A stretch of 64,000 bases of DNA from Ciona intestinalis. Its lineage: Eukaryota; Chordata; Ascidiacea; Phlebobranchia; Cionidae. The notes under the pieces are model-generated. The model did not search any database. It was not told the origin of the DNA and was given only the letters and a program-made list of their open reading frames with translations. Positions 12,675 to 23,946 of this stretch are shown piece by piece. Positions within the stretch are counted from its first letter, which is position 1. Each line of letters opens with the position of its first letter. The stretch is from contig NW_004190398.2 of assembly GCF_000224145.3 (NCBI RefSeq), positions 280,310-344,309 on the forward strand, given 5' to 3'. The position numbers and the translations under genes are program-made.

Positions 12675-14111
12675 ATTTGAAGAGTTTTGTTCTATTGGTT
12701 TATTTAACCGGTTTATTATACTATATAATAAACACTTTAATTTTTATTTATTTCTTTTAATTTTATATTTATGTCACACCTAGTGTAAGAATAGGTGATG
12801 GAAATTAACAGCAAACTGCTCTGGTTACAATATGCAGTGCAAGAGTTATCGTGTAATGAAAATAGCACTATATATGAAACATAATATTTTTATGTCCTAT
12901 TGATATCACAGATAATTAAAAAGACAGATAAGTTGTTAGCTAACGAAAGTTTTATGTAGTTTATTGTGGTACCTGAGAAGTACCACAGTAATTCTGGAAA
13001 CTATATTGTATAGATGAAGACTTAAAAAATGGAAGATACAAAAAAATAAAAAAAGAAAGAAATGTGTTATGAGAGAAAATTACTGAAAATTAGTAAGCAA
13101 GTAAACATTGAACATTTAATAGAAAAAGGTTATGAAGAAATACACATATATATTGTTCTGAATATTTATTTGTGATAAGAGAAAACAAGCTGACTGTTTA
13201 GAAGTTACTAGGCATGCAATACTATATATTTAACAGTCTTGTTTCAAAACATGGTAGTTAACCTAAAATTATAAAACACTACAGTATAAATAAAACATTG
13301 CTTAGCTGGTGCTTTAGCTATTCTATATTTGTTTGTGTAAACCTGCCAATGATTAATACACAGTCTAATAAAGCTAAAATGCAAAATAATACCAACTATA
13401 TGTAGGCCTACGGGGCCACATGACTAGACCATTAAATAGAATCCTAACTTACACAAAAGGTTTCCAAGTACTGCTAGTAAAGCGAATACGTAAAATAATA
13501 CTTACTTCAGCAATGTATTCTGAAGCTACAGCTAAATAGTGTCGGCAATTTAATATGGGATGCAAATTTATACCTCAAGAGTTTTCCAAGTATCAATTTA
13601 AACATTTGAAACCTGCTCCAAATTAACATATAGCCTGGTATGACTCACATGAAGTTAGTAATAATGGAATGCAAAATATGTCTTCAAGCAATTATAGTTT
13701 AATGTGACACTTAATTAGGTGCACAAAGGCTTTTTTCCATACTGTTGATTTTTTATCTTTCTCCCAAGTAATTTTTAAATAATAAAATTAAGAATTCTTA
13801 ATTAAAAGACTGCAACTATAAAACATTTATATATTAATGTACAGAAATGTCATTTATAATGTCCTGGAGGAGCTATATTGTATAAAATGCTAGTCTTGCA
13901 TGCTAACAACTTTTTCATGTGAGATTCAATTTTGTTTATTGTTTTAGCAGGTTCGGTATTTACAAATTGGGGTCTTTATTTATATTAGTACTTATTAATT
14001 ATTGGTTTTAATGATGAAAAATCAAGTTTATTTGGTTTAAAATTAAAAAAGTTGAAGTACCAAATAAAATAATTTAGTTGATCATTTAAACTGCACATCA
14101 ACTTTTTATTT
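12675..14111 (+). other. Intergenic between C6-like genes 2 and 3
   Basis: AT-rich. I find no exon, TSP1 remnant or strong ORF on either strand. Bases 13648-13686 resemble the 5' flank of gene 2 near 3520-3560, so this stretch probably includes an ancestral promoter flank for gene 3. Confidence 0.5.
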
Positions 14112-14191
14112 ATGCAGTATTTTTTTTACTTTGTAGCGCTGCTACTAATTTTGTTTTATAATAAATCTGATGTGGGAATTCTGTTTTGTAC

Positions 14192-14484
14192 CCCTGCACC
14201 GTGGCACATTTGGTTAGCATGCATGTCTCTAACCAGAGGTTATAGGTTCAAGGTTCGCTGCCATCATTGTGGGTGTATGTGTCTTTGGGCAAGTCACTTA
14301 ATGGCAATTGCTCCAATTCAGTGGTCACTAATGGTTTGTCTAAACTCTAAATTGTCAGCCATACAGAAAACCCATAAAAAACAATCCCGTAAGGTGGCAC
14401 AAGGTGTATGAAACAGAACACCAGTGTTATAATGACTCTCGTCATCTAGCTACGCGAGGATAAAGCAAGTTACATTCATTCATG
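14192..14484 (+). mobile_element. S1 SINE upstream of gene 3
   Basis: ctgcaccgtggcacatttgg, accagaggttataggttcaa, gtgtctttgggcaagtcact, ggtggcacaaggtgtatgaa and aagttacattcattcat. It occupies the place where a TSP1 exon would be expected. Confidence 0.83.
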
Positions 14485-14618
14485 GCAAACTAGCAAATAA
14501 GTAATTTCCAAAATACTAACGTATATATCTGCTATTTTTTAACTCATACAATCAGCACTTTCATATTTTCCTCTTTTATTAATACTAACAATCATTCCAT
14601 ATTTATTACATCCCATAG

Positions 14619-17613
14619 GTCTAAGCTGTATTTCTAAGAGACTTCGATGCAATGGTGATAGGGACTGCAACAATTTCTCAGATGAAGAAAATTGTTTGAC
14701 CATTCATTCACCTTGTGGTAGCAAAAAGTACAAAGGCATTCCAAACATAAACAGGGTTGGAGCTGGGTAAGCTTATTTTTTTGTGTGACATAATTATTTA
14801 TGTATAAGAAGATGATGAGCAAATAGCATATATTTAAAAAAGTATCCCCACACAGAAATAAATAATTCTAGTATTGTTCTTGCACATAAAAAAAACAAAT
14901 ACAAAAAACACTCTTTGATTGTAGCTCGTCCACCTTAGTTCCACAACAGGAGTGTTTGCATTTTATTTATATATTTTATTTAATAGTATATTACAAAACT
15001 TGAAAGCAAAGCTTGTAAAAAGATTTAGAGCATTTTTTTATCTTCATTTCTTACTTTCATTTTCCTGTTTAATAAAGTTTAGACTATGAATGTTGTGCCT
15101 TTGGAAAAAAAACTGAATATAGTGTTTTTCAAGTTTTCAGTCGTACAGACCCACTCCCACAAAGTTTTAGATACTCATTGAAAATAAAACTCTTTTTATT
15201 TCAGATTTGATGTCACCAAATTGCGAGAAGAAAGCAGAGTTATGAATAATGAACACTATAATGGTAACTGCATTATTACAAGAAGTGGAAAATCAGGAAA
15301 ACATTACAGAAAACCGGCAAACGTTCAGTTTTATCGATACCAGGTCTTTTCCTTATAAAACTACCTTTTATTTGCTTTAAAATTCGTATTAATCATTACT
15401 AGCAAAAAGGTAGATGTGGCTGTTTATTCAGTGCAGTACTTAATTCAAGACTTTGTTTTAAATAAATCAACTTTACATGTTTGTCTAAAGCCTATTTATT
15501 TATAATGCTTAAACCTTGTACGGCAAAGTACTTTCTTCTCACTTAGTTTCAAGTTGGTCACTCCTTTACGATAAAGTCATATGAATCCTCTATGAGTTAT
15601 TTTCAAGATGAACAAAATTTATTCAAAAAAAAGATGGATGCCGGTTCCTCCTGTGAGTTTTTTTTTTTCAGTTCTAATATTTCATCATTTATGATTGAAT
15701 AGCCTTAACCTTAACACTGGTATGTGTACCAGTGGCAGTAAGCAAGCACTTAGTTATTGGTATGTTGTAAGCTAGAATATTACCATTGCTACAAGGCAAT
15801 TCACAGATACTGATGTTTGTGTATTATGCTGAAGTATAACTTTGTTTCGAATATTTGCAGTTGCTCATTTATCTAGCTTGTTTTCGAATTCCTCTGGGTG
15901 CAACAGTCGCAAAACAAAAATGGTGATTGATTTTGGTACAAATTCTGATTCGAAATTTTTTAAGATATCTGCCACTGTACAAGTTGCACGATTCAGGTAA
16001 ATTATTTTTCTTTGAAAATCTTTTTTTGGCAGTTTTTACTAATATATAATGAAATTGTCATCAGAATGTTCAAATTTAAATGTTTTTTTTTACAAAACAG
16101 GATTATTCGTCAAAATCTTTTGCTCTCGTACGATTTTGAGTACCGTTTGAAGCAACTACCAGAGGAATTCGATTATGCAAAATATATTCAAGTAATTTCT
16201 GACTTTGGCACCCATTTCTACTCTAGTGGTGTGCTAGGTGGAGAATATGAGTTTCTGTACCGCTACTCTAAAAAAGCTCTTCTCGAGTCAGGTGCGTACA
16301 ACTTAATATAAACATAGTGTCAAGGCGGCAGTCCATCAGAGGTTGTGTAATATAATACCGTCTAGAACACTAGTCCACTTCAAATTTTTTGCCAGTTCGA
16401 CAAATATATTACAAATTTATATCTCTATCTCACCTTGCAAAAAACTTTAATAGAACTATGCATTTAACACATTTGAAATTAAAAAAACAGCAGCAGAGTT
16501 CTCATAAAATTCCAGTTTCCACTCTTTGCTTTTGAGTTGCATACTTTTGTCGTAATTACATTGGTTTTTAAGTTTTTCCCATTTGTATGCTAAAAAGGTG
16601 AGAACCACTGCTCTAGATGCAAATAGGTAGCTATGGCGGTAGTCATTCTTCCTGTCCATTTTTTAGTAATCACGCACTAGCAATTCGACTATGCATAAGA
16701 TACTTTAACTCAAAGTGTAATTTTGTTCCTTGTGTAATTAAAGCGGTACGTTTAAGCGAATTAGTAATTTTGTATAAACAGGTTTTAACGGAAGTATTGT
16801 TTAAAAACTTGTTTTGAAGCGGCTAATTGGTTTGCAGGTCTAACAGACAGTGAGCAAAAGCACTGTTTGGAGCAGGAAGCAAAAGTGTCTTTGTTTGGCA
16901 TTGGTTCTGGTGTTGATAAGTATGGTTGTTCAACAAACCCATTATCAAAGAAGCACCAAGGTATACTTTTTAAAATAAGTATGATCAACCAAAATCATAT
17001 TTGCGTCGTTACAACACATTTTATCTAATATTGTTTAAGCTTACATTTGTGGTTCTGTAGCCTACCAATCTTTTACTCACTTATTTACACTTACACAGGA
17101 AGTTTTACCCGTTCTGCTACGAACTTCGTTTCTGATGTAGATGGTGGTACATCTGCCAAAGCTTCTGCTCTGAGTTTCACTTCTGGAAAAACACCGAATA
17201 AGACTGATTATGACGCATGGGTGAAGACGGTCAAAGACTACCCAGTAGTTGTTAACTACATGGTAAATTGTGCCACTTTTTTGAATCTGTTAAACTTCTT
17301 TAATATTGCTCTGCAACTGTTGTAAGCTGTAGTAAAGTTGTGAGTGGTAAATATGTAGTTGCTACCAGAACTTTAATTTTGAACATTTATTTAATAGCTT
17401 ACCCCAATCTCAATCGCTGTGCCAGTTTCAAACTACAAGAAAAGAGCAAATCTGGAGCGTGCATTAATACTCTATTCAAAAGAGTATGACAACACCAAGT
17501 GTACGGGTAAATGTGCACATGGTGCAGCAGTGGTCGTGGTTAATAAAGGAAAGCTCTGCAAGTGTCTTTGCCCTGCCAACTATGGTGGCATTGATTGCAA
17601 TGTTCGTGCATAA
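14619..17613 (+). CDS. C6-like MACPF gene 3, body intact, 5' end not identified
   Basis: Exons 14619-14766 (LDLa), 15205-15343, 15547-15652, 15861-15996, 16101-16291, 16838-16960, 17099-17262 (MACPF) and 17398-17613 (EGF, stop) read through in one frame. The MACPF signature with FGTHFY is in 16101-16291, and AATAAA is at 17694. In genes 2, 4 and 5 the LDLa exon follows a 145-bp exon with the second half of a TSP1; no such exon, no other TSP1 and no familiar signal-peptide exon occur between gene 2 and 14619. The sequence just upstream is a SINE (14192-14484). Either the TSP1 part was lost, or an unfamiliar first exon is used. A weak candidate is ATG 14112, which opens a hydrophobic run (FYFVALLLILF) and could splice in the right phase at gtaccc (about 14188). 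Could also be a 5'-truncated pseudogene with an otherwise undamaged frame. Confidence 0.75.
16368..16610. mobile_element. hAT-like MITE in gene 3 intron
   Basis: The right end reads gtgagaaccactg, the reverse of a typical hAT end (cagtggttctcac). The left end begins cactagtcc. Flanks gtctagaa and ctctagat match at 6 of 8 positions, consistent with an 8-bp target duplication. No coding capacity. Confidence 0.5.
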
Positions 17614-18052
17614 AGCATGATTTTTGTGATTATGATCAACAGATTTTAAATTATAATCAGAAAAGGATTATCAAAGTTGTGTTGTAAAATGGAAATAAAA
17701 GAATATATATTACCACATGTTTGCTTTTGTATTAGTTTGATAGTAAAAGGGTAATGATATTATAACTAATTGAGTAATTTTTAACATCCGTAAACTTAAA
17801 TGAGATTATTTTATTTAAAAAATAGTCTAAAGGTTATTGGTGCTTCGTTAGGCAACATTTGGACTGAACCAAAATAAATGCAACCTTTCTATTTTTAGCA
17901 CACAGACTTTTTAAAACTAATTAATAAATTGTTGTATAGAAAAAAAAGTTATATTGTTATTATAAGTTTGTATGTATGAAATATTAAATTGCTTATCATA
18001 TACTGCTTCATAAGCAAATTAAAAAAAAATAACAATGCAAATGCAACAATTT

Positions 18053-18240
18053 TCTTACTGCAATTTGATTGGTCACAAGATTTTATAAACAAATATATGC
18101 ACGAGTACGTAAAAGATTAAAAACTAATGTTGCAAGATTGCAAAATGTTTCTTACTCCGACTAGGAAGGTAATAAAACCCATTAGTTGGAAATATAATAA
18201 ATGCAAATTTAAGTCACAAGGTTCCTAAGTAATGTTTGAT
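18053..18240 (+). promoter_or_regulatory. Conserved 5' flank of gene 4, shared with gene 5
   Basis: This stretch aligns with 23719-23890 upstream of gene 5: both contain ttactgcaatt, a ttataa motif, ttagttgga or ttgttgga before aatata, and end in taatgtttgat. In gene 5 the homology continues toward the signal-peptide exon. In gene 4 it stops abruptly and joins degraded TSP1 exon sequence. Presumed former promoter region. Confidence 0.6.
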
Positions 18241-18914
18241 GTGGTTGCTGTTAAAGTCGTTGCAAATGTTCACAGACATGTGGTGGGGGAAGAGCAATTA
18301 GATCAAGATACATTAAACGAAACTCAGCTCATGGTGGCACTAGGTGTCCTACTATACATCAAACAAGACCTTGCTATACTCAAGCATGTCCAGTGTCCAT
18401 TACATGTCAATGGAGCTCATGGGTTGTATGGTCAAGCTGTGATCCTTGTTTTCCAGGAGGAAGGGTAAGATGATAATAAAATAAATGTAACCTATTTATA
18501 AGAAAATGAATGTAATTTATTTATTTTCACATTGCAGAGTTAAAATTATTATTGGTTTTCAGTCTTTTGCAGCTTGTTTTCGCTTACAAACTACCACATA
18601 TATAACTTTTTATTTTTTTTCCATTGGCAAGGCAACACCAGAAGGTAAAACTTTGTGTAATATTTAATACACCTGGTGCTCGTTTAGGAGTAGCCTACTT
18701 AGCTTTCTTTAATTAGTTCAAATTTTAGAGCAAATTCAGAACTATTACAACACCAGCAATGTTCAATGGGGCACAGTGTACTGGATCGAGAGCTCTTGCA
18801 GATTTTTCCTGTAAAACAACACACACTTGCATAGAAAAAACTTGTCCAGCTGCCATGTTTTCTTGCATTGATGGTAACTTATTCTTTCCAATTTATGTTA
18901 AATGAAATGATAAC

Positions 18915-19105
18915 CTATATTTCCTCAAGTGGTAGGGCGATGGCAGTTGTTACCAAACTTCATACACCTTATAGCCATGTATAAGTTACTGCCTCTTGGC
19001 TTATATGTTACTTTGTGGTGATCGTTCTTTTATTTTCTGTGTGACAATTTGAACTACTCATTTGTGTGCAGTGGTTTGGAGCAACGACTGTTAATTTGCT
19101 CAAGA
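18915..19105 (-). mobile_element. S1 SINE relic shared by genes 4 and 5 (gene 4 copy)
   Basis: gatggcagttgttaccaaac, tatgttactttgtggtgatc and tgtgtgacaatttgaactac are degenerate reversed S1. Same intron and orientation as 24795-24985 in gene 5. Confidence 0.6.
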
Positions 19106-20149
19106 CATGCTTACACTGTACTTTAAACAACTCTTCCTATGCCTAATAGGTCTTGGTTGTATTTCTAAAACACTTCTCTGCAATGGTGACAATGACTGCA
19201 CTGACCGCTCAGATGAAAAACATTGTTCTAATGTCACCATTCACCCACCTTGTGGGAAGGAAAAATACACAGACATTCCAAACATTGATATCGCTGGAGC
19301 TGGGTAAGCCTATGTTGCATATAACACTCTTTAGAAAGTATTTAAAATGATGCCTATACTAGTTCTTGGAACATATTTGTTGTACGTTTTACGCTTAGTT
19401 TGAATTAATACCGTCATGTTTTCCCATTTTCTAATTTCCATTCTTAGGCTTTTAATATTTCAATTATTTCAAATCTGTACAAAAAGTAAGGTATAATCAT
19501 TAGTCTTAATGTGAATGGTAAAAGGTTGTTTGTTTCTTTTCGCTGTTGTAAAGGTTCCAAATCTTGGTTGTTAAGACATTTTATATATATATATATTTAT
19601 TTATTCTATACCATTTTAGGTTTAATCTCATAAAAGCGCAAGAAGAAGGCATGATCATGGACAATCGAAAATATGATGGGCGATGCTCAACCGTGAAAAG
19701 TGGTGACATAGGAGAACGCTTTAGAAAACCAGCAAATGTGCAATTTTATCGGTTTCAAGTCCGTATTAGTAGCCTCTTTGAAGTTGTTTTAATTAATTTA
19801 GTTAAACTTCTTGACAGGACACATTTAAACTAACTTTTTGTAAAAGCGTAATAAAGTCAACAGCAAAAAACTTTAATAATTCTAGGCTACCACTATCCTA
19901 GTAAATAACCTGTGCCTCTAGTGTATTTTTAATAACCCATTGAAAAAACATAACTCAGGTGCGCATAGAAACATCATTCCATGTAAAGTCATATGCGTCA
20001 TCAAAGGACTACATGAAAGAATTACGAGCATCAACCGAGCGCAAATTTAGTACTGGTATCTCATACACAGGTATGACTTTATCAGATTTTAGTCTTATTT
20101 TTCTACAGTCTTAAAATACCTGTTTTTTAACTTCTGCACAGCCTGACCA

Positions 20150-20325
20150 AAACCTATCTGCAAGAACGGAAACCCTATGTTTACTAACGGGTGTCTATCT
20201 TGCTGGGCAAACTACAAAAATAATAATCACCCCTGCAAAGTTACATATGGGGTAACTCAAAAGTAAACACGAGGTGTGGGAAACAAATTACAGGTGTTAT
20301 AACTGTAGTTGCCCTGCTATGCAAA
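20150..20325 (+). mobile_element. S1 SINE relic in pseudogene 4 intron
   Basis: ataataatcacccctgcaaa, gttacatatggggtaactca, aagtaaacacgaggtgtggg and caggtgttataactgtag; strongly diverged. Confidence 0.55.
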
Positions 20326-21877
20326 TTTTAAAAAAGTATCATACAATATTATTAACATCAAATCTATCTTAGCTTTTTATTTGAGTAAGAGCAAATTTAC
20401 CACATAAAACCTCTTTTCAATTTGTGTTTGCCACCCTTTAGATCCATCACTAGTTAGTGTATCTCTAAAGTCAACTAGCTCCAACAGCCACCAGACAAGA
20501 TTGGTTATCGCATTTGGAACTAACTTTGATTCTAAGTTTTTTAAAGTATATAGCACTGTACAAGTTGCACAATTCAGGTAATCCATTTTATTTCTGACTG
20601 TTTTTGTCCAATACTCGAACAATGTGTCAAAAGCACTAATAAGTATTATTAGATAATCCCGAAAAAAAGGGGTTAGAACTGAAATGAATGAAGCATTTAA
20701 TGGGGAACATTTTTACACTTTAAAATAATTATTTATGACTTTCTTAATGAATTAATGTGCATTTCATTCGTATTGTGTAAGAAGGTACAAACAGATAAAA
20801 TTTATTTAAATAAAACAGAATGGTTCGTCGAAATCTTCTCCTCTCATACGAGTTCCGCAGCGATTGAAGGAACTGCCAGATGATTACGATTACGCAAAAT
20901 ACGCTCAAGTAATTTCTGACTTTGGCACCCATTACTACTCCAGGGGCGTTCTGGGTGGTAGGTATGAGTATGTGTACCGGTACTCCAAGAGAGATCTACG
21001 TATGTCAAGTGAGTATCATGTTAAAAGATTGCCTAAAAATATAAAATACTTTATAACCTCTTTCTCTTACAGAGCTCACAGACTATCAGCAAAAATCATG
21101 TTTGTCAACTGAAGCTAGCATATCTTTTCTCGGCTCTGGCGCCAGTACTGGTTCATCCAACTGTAAAACAAATGCGCTGTCAAGAAAACATCGAGGTACA
21201 TTACACTCTCATTAGTAGCATTCTGTTTTTTAAAGCACCAATATCACATATTTCACAATGCAGACCATAAATATAAGCATTCATACAGGAAGTTTCACTC
21301 GATCTGCTACCAATGCTGATTCTAATGTGATTGGTGGTAAATCTGACAAAGCTGCAGCCCTCAGTTTTTTTAAAAAACGTAAACCAAACAAGTCAAGTTA
21401 CGATGAATGGGTTAAGACAGTCAAACACAATCCTGCAATAATTGATTATATGGTAAATTGGTACTAGAATCTTTCAAGTTAAATTTAAGGTATCTATGAG
21501 AATGCACCAAGTCATTAACATATTGTGATTTTTAACAGCTCTCTCCAGTATCATCAGCTGTACCACTTTCAATGTTGGCGATTAGAAAAAACTTAGAACG
21601 TGCTTTGGTTCTCTATTTGAAGGAGTATGACTACTCCAAGTGTAAGGGTAAATGTGCGCATGGAGGAGCAGTGGTCGTGATGAATAAAGGAAAGCTCTGC
21701 AGATGTCTTTGTCCTGCCAATTATGGTGGCATTGATTGCAATATTCACGCCTGAACCAAGATTTTATTGTTGTGTTTGTCCATAGGATGATTATTAAGTG
21801 GTGAAATAAAAAAGATTATATTAAACAGAAGCTACTTGTTGCTATAATTTGCTACACATTAACAAGAAATAAATATA

Positions 21878-22072
21878 TAGTAGGATGGGGGAAGATGGGA
21901 CACCTTTTCATTCTATTTTCTCGTACATTTTGGTAGCAAACAAAAAACATTCAAGGAATTATAAAACCTTGTCCTTGCAACTTTCATAGACCATTGTTAA
22001 TTGTTTAAAATACGATCAGGATATTTATATATTTCGTGCTAAAGGTGTCCCATCTTCCCCCACCCCACTATA
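21878..22072 (+). mobile_element. ~190-bp MITE (family M1), full length
   Basis: Terminal inverted repeats start tagtaggatgggggaagatg and end in the complement (tcttcccccaccccacta). Flanked by TA. Interior gataac-type AT-rich sequence with no ORF. Member of the family repeated about fourteen times in the window. Confidence 0.85.
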
Positions 22073-22540
22073 ACAACAAAATTACTAGTTTTTTTTAAGC
22101 AATGAGAACAAAAGAAGTCAATTGTTCATCGACCCCACAAGTGATTGGTGACTAGTAGTGACCAGAGCCATATGAATCTGATAGTGACTAGGGACATAGC
22201 TGTTGTAGGGTTAAACTCTATGTGTATAGGTATCCAGTAATGTCTACACAGCATATACTCTTTAGGATTTGAACCATACTTTAACTGTTGTGTTTAGGGC
22301 ATGTTTTGGCACACCTGTTTGTATGAGCACATTTTATTACTATCAATGCCTTTCGTCACATGCATTATATGTTGTTGGCACATTTTTTATGTGCATTCGA
22401 TGTACTATTTTTGTCTGGAGTTTGTAGTTTTTCACCAAAATATATGTTTCGATATTTTTGCAGGGCCTATATTCCCTCTATCAAATTGTTTCACAAAAAG
22501 ACTTTAGTGTTTAATGCTGAAGTATAATATTGTGGTGAAT

Positions 22541-22976
22541 ATTTGTAGATGCTCATTCATCTAGCTTGTTTTCGAATTCCTCTAGATGCAGCAGCCACAA
22601 AACAAAATTGAGGATTATTTGCTTTACAAATTCCGATTCTAAATTCTTCAAGATGTTGTACAAGTTACACAATTCCGGGTAAATTAATTTTTTTAAATAT
22701 TTTTCTCCGGCTGTTTTACAAAATATATGATAAAATCATCTTCAGAATGTTAAAGTTTAAATGGGGTTTTGTACAAAACAGGATTATTTGTCAAAATCTC
22801 TCGTACAATTTCCAGCGCCATTTAAAGCAACTTCCAGAGGAATTCGAATATGCAAAACATATTCAAGTGATTTTTGACTTTGGCACATATTTCAACTTCA
22901 GTGGTGCGCTGGGTGGAGAATATGAGTTTTTGTACTGCTACTCTAAAAAAGATCTTCTGAAGTCAGGTGCGTACAC
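22541..22976 (+). pseudogene. Two-exon relic of a gene 3-like MACPF gene
   Basis: Bases about 22550-22678 match gene 3 exon 15861-15996 (tctagcttgttttcgaattcctct is shared apart from the end), with internal deletions. Bases 22783-22967 match exon 16101-16291, including the preceding acceptor and the following gtgcgtac donor. The MACPF signature is corrupted (FGTH has become FGTY), and deletions break the frame. No LDLa, TSP1 or EGF remnants adjoin. It sits just upstream of gene 5, as gene 3 sits just upstream of gene 4. Confidence 0.82.
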
Positions 22977-23039
22977 CTTAATATGAGTAAAACATTTGCT
23001 TTTGGAAGTTTAATAATGATTAGATGATTTTTTTTAAAG

Positions 23040-23700
23040 TTTATTAGGAAAAGGAAGCCAAAGTATATTTAGAAAGTGTAACAAAGTTTATTTAGAGAAG
23101 GAAGCTAATTAAGCCTCTTCGTTTTAATGAACCATTGTTTAAAGCAAAAGCATATTCAGAGAAAAAAACCCAAAGTATATTTAGAAAATGTAACACAGGT
23201 TTATTTAGAGAAGGAAGCTGATTAAGCCTCTTCGTTTTAATGAACCATTGTTTAAAGCAAAAGTATATTCAGAGAAAAAAACCCAAAGTATATTTAGAAA
23301 ATGTAACACAGGTTTATTTAGAGAAGGAAGCTGATTAAGCCTCTTCGTTTTAATGAACCATTGTTTAAAGCAAAAGTATATTCAGAGAAAAAAACCCAAA
23401 GTATATTTAGAAAAGGTAACACAGGTTTATTTAGAGAAGGAAGCTGATTAAGCCTCTTCGTTTTAATGAACCATAGGTTAAAGCAAAAGTATATTTCGAG
23501 AAAAAAAACCAAAGTATATTTAGAAAATGTAACACAGGTTTATTTAGAGAAGGAAGCTGATTAAGCCTATTTGTTTAAATGAGCTATTGTTTAAAGCAGG
23601 AAGCAAAAGTTTATTTAGAGACGGAAGCTAAAGCCTCTTTGTTTTAGCAAACCATTGTTTAGAGCAGGAAGCAAAAGCATATTTAAGAAAGAAAGCAAAG
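23040..23700 (+). repeat. 113-bp tandem repeat, about 5.5 units
   Basis: The marker gaagct recurs at 23101, 23214, 23327, 23440 and 23553, exactly 113 bp apart; the last unit is shorter (23624). Units contain accattgtttaaagcaaaag and later gagcaggaagcaaaagcata, closely resembling gene 3 exon 16838-16960 (actgtttggagcaggaagca). The repeat lies where that exon would follow the relic at 22541-22976, so it probably arose by amplification of a decayed MACPF exon. Confidence 0.85.
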
Positions 23701-23718
23701 GCATTCTATAAAAAAAAG

Positions 23719-23890
23719 TTTTACTGCAATTGGATTAGTCGCAGGTTTTTATAAGTTAAAAATTATATAGATGAGTATTATAAATTAATGTTGCGAAATG
23801 CAAAACTCTTTAACTTTAACAAGACATATAACAAAACCCTTTGTTGGAAATATAAAAAATGTAAATTAATACTGCAAGTTTTTTAATAAT
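23719..23890 (+). promoter_or_regulatory. Conserved 5' flank of gene 5
   Basis: Homologous to 18053-18240 upstream of pseudogene 4. Since it ends about 57 bp before the gene 5 ATG, it probably includes the proximal promoter. No unambiguous TATA or known factor site is claimed. Confidence 0.5.
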
Positions 23891-23946
23891 GTTTGATTAC
23901 CCATGATAGTGTCATATATTGATAGTGATTGCACTGTTCAGTAGGC

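Larger units (their letters stand above)
18264..21754 (+). pseudogene. C6-like MACPF gene 4, pseudogene
   Basis: A close copy of gene 5 with two lesions. First, the signal-peptide exon, first intron and start of the TSP1 exon are missing: the conserved 5' flank (to 18240) abuts mid-TSP1 sequence, with an in-frame TAA at 18252-18254 and no proper acceptor. Second, exon 20819-21008 is 190 bp instead of 191; a base is lost after GAGTTCCG near 20855, giving TGA at 20865-20867 before the MACPF signature. Remaining blocks keep normal borders: TSP1 to 18464, 18729-18873, LDLa 19150-19303, MACPF 19620-19758, 19959-20070, 20442-20577, 20819-21008, 21073-21195, 21289-21452, EGF 21539-21754. AATAAA at 21805. 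The frameshift could be an assembly error, but the 5' deletion stands on its own. Confidence 0.82.

Noticed and set aside
18232..18468. 78-codon frame across the gene 4 TSP1 exon (and the similar one at 24287-24541)
   Set aside because: Out of frame with the TSP1 Cys pattern; it is a shadow of the conserved exon.
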